Source: Actinomycetota bacterium | GTDB lineage: Bacteria; Actinomycetota; Acidimicrobiia; Acidimicrobiales; Iamiaceae | Direction of reading: 5' to 3' | NCBI GenBank assembly: GCA_018268545.1 | Contig: JAFDWI010000273.1 | Location: 1 to 16,172 of the forward strand | DNA: 16,172 nt | Shown: one piece after another, positions 13,789-16,172 of the stretch | How the letters are laid out: every line of letters starts with the position of its first letter | Position numbering within the stretch: the first letter of the stretch is position 1 | Translations under genes and position numbers: made by a program | Notes under the pieces: generated by a model | The model's database searches: none | What the model was told of the DNA's origin: nothing | Seen by the model: the letters and a program-made list of their open reading frames with translations, nothing else

Positions 13789-14181
13789 TCAGGTGTGTCC
13801 GACCGGGAACGACCGGATCAGGTGGTTCCACCAGCAGTCCGTGCAGACCTCGACGACGTATCCGGTGAAGTCACCTCGGCGCCGGGCGATCGCGGCGAGT
13901 TCGCCCTTGGTCGACAGGCATCGCCCCGAAGGTGGCAGACGGGTGCCGAAGACGTAGGTGACCAGCACCAGTGATTCAGTGTCACAGATCGGGCAGGGCC
14001 GGTCGGTGGCGAAGCCCAGCGCGGTCGCGTTGCGGCGCAGTTCGGAGTGTGCGTCGCAGACTTCGTGACGGGCGAGGCGCCCGCCCCGGTACTGCTCGAT
14101 GAGCGATCGGCGCGCGAGTCGGTAATCGATCTCACCCGCTCCCCGGAACGGGGCGGCACTGTGTCGGCTGCGAACGGCCAC
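13789..14181 (-). CDS. DUF5318 family zinc-ribbon protein
   Basis: About 130 aa from the GTG at 14181. The frame is open up to a GTG at 14268, but the extra N-terminus is low-complexity and would run into the padR control region. The chosen length matches the family as I recall it (Rv0049). Conserved features are DYRLARRSLIEQYRGGRLARHEVCDAH (19-45), CPIC (63-66), YVFGTRLPPSGR (76-87) and EVCTDCWWNHLIRSF (111-125). The two CxxC pairs probably bind zinc. The function is unknown; the gene occurs next to a class A PBP in mycobacteria, as it does here. The start is uncertain: a TAGCGT eight bases before the GTG hints at a leaderless mRNA. Confidence 0.85.
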   Translation of the reverse strand: MAVRSRHSAAPFRGAGEIDYRLARRSLIEQYRGGRLARHEVCDAHSELRRNATALGFATDRPCPICDTESLVLVTYVFGTRLPPSGRCLSTKGELAAIARRRGDFTGYVVEVCTDCWWNHLIRSFPVGHT

Positions 14182-14240
14182 GATTGGCAACGCTACCGCC
14201 GTGGTCCGGTCGGTGCTCGTGACGGTGTGACCTTTGGCGG

Positions 14241-14310
14241 GTTGACGATCAACCGTCGGGTCGGGCACACTGACGATCTATCAGTTCGATAGTTCGATTC
14301 GATATATCGA
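14241..14310. promoter_or_regulatory. palindrome-rich control region between DUF5318 and padR-ino1
   Basis: Three inverted repeats lie in 70 bases: GTTGA-CGA-TCAAC (14241-14253), CTATC-N5-GATAG (14278-14292) and the perfect 12-bp palindrome TCGATATATCGA (14299-14310), which ends seven bases before the padR ATG. PadR regulators bind AT-rich palindromes at their own promoters, so autorepression of padR-ino1 is likely. A TTGACG (14242-14247) may be a -35, but no clear -10 matches it. Confidence 0.6.
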
Positions 14311-14317
14311 CCCAACC

Positions 14318-14959
14318 ATGACGCTTCTCGACCTCTCCCTTCTCGGCCTCCTCGCCGATCAACCCCTCCACGGGTACGAGCTGTCCAAGCAGCTCCGCGA
14401 ACTCGGGCGCGGTTCGGTGTCCTACGGCGCGCTGTATCCCGCACTCGCCCGGCTCGACCGCAAGGGATTCGTCACCACCGCCGCGGCGACGACGGAACCG
14501 CCACCCGACACGGCCCCGATGACCGGATCGCTCGGCGCCGAGGTCGCGCGGCTCCGTCGTGGCACTCCGGCACGGGCCCAGCGGCCCACGCGTCGCCGCA
14601 AGGTGTACACGATCACCGAGCCTGGACGCGCGTACCTGCACGACCTGTTGACCCGCCCCGCAGAAGACGACCGCACCTTCGCGGCGCAGTTCGCCGCGGC
14701 CGGCCATCTCACCCGGACCGAGCGTGTCGACCTGCTCGAACACCGTCGCCACGCGCTGCGTGCACGCCTGGCCCAGGACCACCCGCGCGAAGCGGACCGT
14801 TACCGAAGCGCGCTCCGTGACCGCGACCGGCTGTCCGACGAGGCCGAGATCGAATGGCTCGACCATCTGATCGCGGCCGAACGCGACACCCAGATCCCCC
14901 ACCCCGTCGACGATCCCGTCGAACGATCCCCCCGAACCGTTGGAGGTTCCGTCTCATGA
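14318..14959 (+). CDS. PadR-family transcriptional regulator
   Basis: 213 aa from the ATG at 14318. The winged helix starts at once: LDLSLLGLLADQPLHGYELSKQL (4-26) and VSYGALYPALARLDRKGFV (34-52). The wing is split by an insertion of about 40 residues, Pro/Thr-rich then Arg-rich (53-93), before RRRKVYTITEPGRAYL (92-107). The C-terminal half (about 118-190) is the helical dimerisation domain. Its TGA overlaps the ino1 ATG (ATGA at 14956-14959), so the two are translated together. The pairing of a PadR gene with ino1 is the same as Rv0047c-Rv0046c. It probably controls ino1 and itself through the palindromes upstream. The effector is unknown, and the inserted wing is longer than is usual. Confidence 0.92.
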   Translation: MTLLDLSLLGLLADQPLHGYELSKQLRELGRGSVSYGALYPALARLDRKGFVTTAAATTEPPPDTAPMTGSLGAEVARLRRGTPARAQRPTRRRKVYTITEPGRAYLHDLLTRPAEDDRTFAAQFAAAGHLTRTERVDLLEHRRHALRARLAQDHPREADRYRSALRDRDRLSDEAEIEWLDHLIAAERDTQIPHPVDDPVERSPRTVGGSVS

Positions 14960-16029
14960 GCAAGATCCGCCTCGCGATCGCCGGTATCGGCAACTGCGCG
15001 AACTCCCTCATCCAGGGCCTGACCTACTACGCCGACGCCGCCGACGGCGACGAGGTCCCGGGCCTGATGCACGTCACCCTGGGTGGCTACCACATCAACG
15101 ACATCGAGTTGGTCGCTGCATTCGACGTCGATGCCACCAAGGTCGGCCAGGACGTGGCCAAGGCCATGTGGGGCGGTCTGAACAACACGATCCGATTCGC
15201 GGACGTCCCCGAGACCGGCGTGCGGGTCCAACGCGGACCGACCCTGGACGGATTCGGCAAGTACTACAAGCTGTCTGCCGAGGAATCCCCCACCGAACCC
15301 GTCGACGTCGCCCAGGCGCTCCGTGACGCGAAGGCCGACGTGCTGGTGTCGTACCTGCCGGTCGGTTCCGAAGATGCCCAGAAGTACTACGCGCAGGCAT
15401 GTCTCGACGCACACGTCGCCTTTGTGAACGCCATCCCGGTGTTCATCGCCTCGAACCCCGAATGGGCCCAGAAGTTCACCGATGCCGGTGTCCCGATCGT
15501 CGGTGACGACATCAAGTCCCAGGTCGGCGCGACGATCGTCCACCGGATCCTGTCCCGGTTGTTCGAGGATCGCGGCATGGTCCTCGACCGCACCTACCAG
15601 CTCAACGTCGGCGGCAACATGGACTTCAAGAACATGTTGGAGCGCGAGCGCCTCGAGTCGAAGAAGATCTCCAAGACCCAGTCGGTGACCAGCCAGCTCG
15701 AGCACGGGATCGCCGAGGACGACGTGCACATCGGCCCGTCCGATCACGTCGCCTGGTTGCAGGACCGCAAGTGGGCCTACATCCGCCTCGAGGGTCGCAA
15801 CTTCGGTGACATCCCGCTCAACGTCGAGTTGAAGCTCGAGGTGTGGGACTCGCCGAACTCCGCCGGGGTGATCATCGACGCGCTGCGTTGCGCGAAGCTC
15901 GGCCTGGACCGTGGCATCGGTGGGCCCTTGGAAGGTCCGTCGGCCTACTTCATGAAGTCACCGCCGGTCCAGCACCACGACGCCGACGCCCACCAAATGG
16001 TCGAGCAGTTCGCGGCAGGCGAAGCCTGA
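14956..16029 (+). CDS. ino1: inositol-3-phosphate synthase (myo-inositol-1-phosphate synthase)
   Basis: 357 aa from the ATG at 14956, with GGAGG nine bases upstream. It converts glucose 6-phosphate to inositol 3-phosphate (1L-myo-inositol 1-phosphate) using NAD, supplying phosphatidylinositol and mycothiol-type products in actinobacteria. The NAD site is IAGIGNCANSLIQG (8-21). Other motifs are VSYLPVGSEDAQKYYAQACLDA (about 133-154), FVNAIPVFIAS and VGDDIKSQVGATI (183-195, with catalytic Lys187), then LNVGGNMDFKNM. It follows VNAIPV with the sugar-phosphate segment LERERLESKKISKTQSVTSQL. The length is right for the actinobacterial form. The last two codons and stop lie inside the first copy of a 67-bp tandem repeat. 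Confidence 0.97.
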   Translation: MSKIRLAIAGIGNCANSLIQGLTYYADAADGDEVPGLMHVTLGGYHINDIELVAAFDVDATKVGQDVAKAMWGGLNNTIRFADVPETGVRVQRGPTLDGFGKYYKLSAEESPTEPVDVAQALRDAKADVLVSYLPVGSEDAQKYYAQACLDAHVAFVNAIPVFIASNPEWAQKFTDAGVPIVGDDIKSQVGATIVHRILSRLFEDRGMVLDRTYQLNVGGNMDFKNMLERERLESKKISKTQSVTSQLEHGIAEDDVHIGPSDHVAWLQDRKWAYIRLEGRNFGDIPLNVELKLEVWDSPNSAGVIIDALRCAKLGLDRGIGGPLEGPSAYFMKSPPVQHHDADAHQMVEQFAAGEA

Positions 16030-16172
16030 CGGGAACTGCACCATCAAGGGCCGGCTGGGTCGGGGTTGAGCAGTTTGCTCACAGCGCGAAGCCTGACGGG
16101 AACTGCACCATCAAGGGCCGGCTGGGTCGGGGTTGAGCAGTTTGCTCACAGCGCGAAGCCTGACGGGAACTG
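16019..16172. repeat. 67-bp tandem repeat at the 3' end of ino1
   Basis: Copy 1 is 16019-16085, copy 2 is 16086-16152, and a third begins at 16153 and is cut by the window end after 20 bases. All copies are identical. The unit starts with GCGAAGCCTGACGGGAACTG, so copy 1 carries the final ino1 codons and the TGA. Each unit also holds a perfect hairpin TGAGCA-GTT-TGCTCA (16067-16081 and 16134-16148). The unit length is not a multiple of three. It resembles mycobacterial MIRU-type minisatellites in size and in overlapping a stop codon. Because it sits at the window's end, an assembly artefact must also be considered. Confidence 0.85.

Noticed and set aside
1..16172. tRNA, rRNA, CRISPR arrays, insertion sequences
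   Set aside because: I saw no tRNA cloverleaf, rRNA segment, spaced repeat array or transposase. The only tandem repeat has no unique spacers.

Overview
The window reads as a piece of a high-GC Gram-positive (actinobacterial) chromosome. The evidence is strong G/C preference at third codon positions, GTG starts, start codons placed directly behind -10 boxes (leaderless genes), an actinobacterial-type DUF5318 zinc-ribbon gene, an actinobacterial inositol-1-phosphate synthase, and DnaA boxes of the TTGTCCACA type. The gene order matches the Mycobacterium tuberculosis block Rv0046c to Rv0058 (ino1, padR, DUF5318, ponA, then rpsF, ssb, rpsR, rplI, dnaB). The interior genes differ and dnaB has no intein, so a deeper lineage such as Acidimicrobiia is my best guess. 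That assignment is inference; no rRNA is present.

Layout, left to right. (1) 1-137: 3' end of a + strand gene, perhaps a methyltransferase. (2) 138-429: a poorly explained gap with a short minus-strand frame whose last codons resemble the end of dnaB. (3) 430-1893 (-): an ADP-ribosylglycohydrolase fused to a tyrosine/dual-specificity phosphatase. (4) 1992-2044: a 16-bp perfect inverted repeat. (5) 2074-3438 (-): dnaB. (6) 3463-3657: a non-coding stretch with six DnaA-box-like sites, two of them perfect. (7) 3666-5378 (-): the tightly packed rpsF-ssb-rpsR-rplI operon, with a structured leader and likely promoter upstream. (8) 5544-6105 (-): a MazEF-type toxin-antitoxin pair, apparently leaderless and with a palindromic operator. 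(9) 6381-9270 (+): an unknown lipoprotein, an O-methyltransferase and a SnoaL/NTF2-like protein. (10) 9318-12720 (-): panB and a bifunctional penicillin-binding protein. (11) 12844-14181 (-): an ATP-grasp protein and DUF5318. (12) 14318-16029 (+): padR and ino1, overlapping by ATGA and divergent from DUF5318. (13) 16019-16172: a perfect 67-bp tandem repeat that starts inside the last ino1 codons and runs off the window.

How the genes fit together: one core block serves replication and translation (DnaB, SSB, S6, S18, L9), another serves envelope and cofactor metabolism (PBP, inositol phosphate, pantothenate). Between PBP and rpsF lies a set of accessory genes (panB, SnoaL-like, methyltransferase, lipoprotein, mazEF) absent from the mycobacterial version as I recall it. 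Hairpins without T-tracts separate several units. The items most worth following up are the DnaA-box cluster between rplI and dnaB, the ADP-ribosylhydrolase-phosphatase fusion, the structured rpsF leader, the acidic tail on S18, and the 67-bp repeat at ino1.
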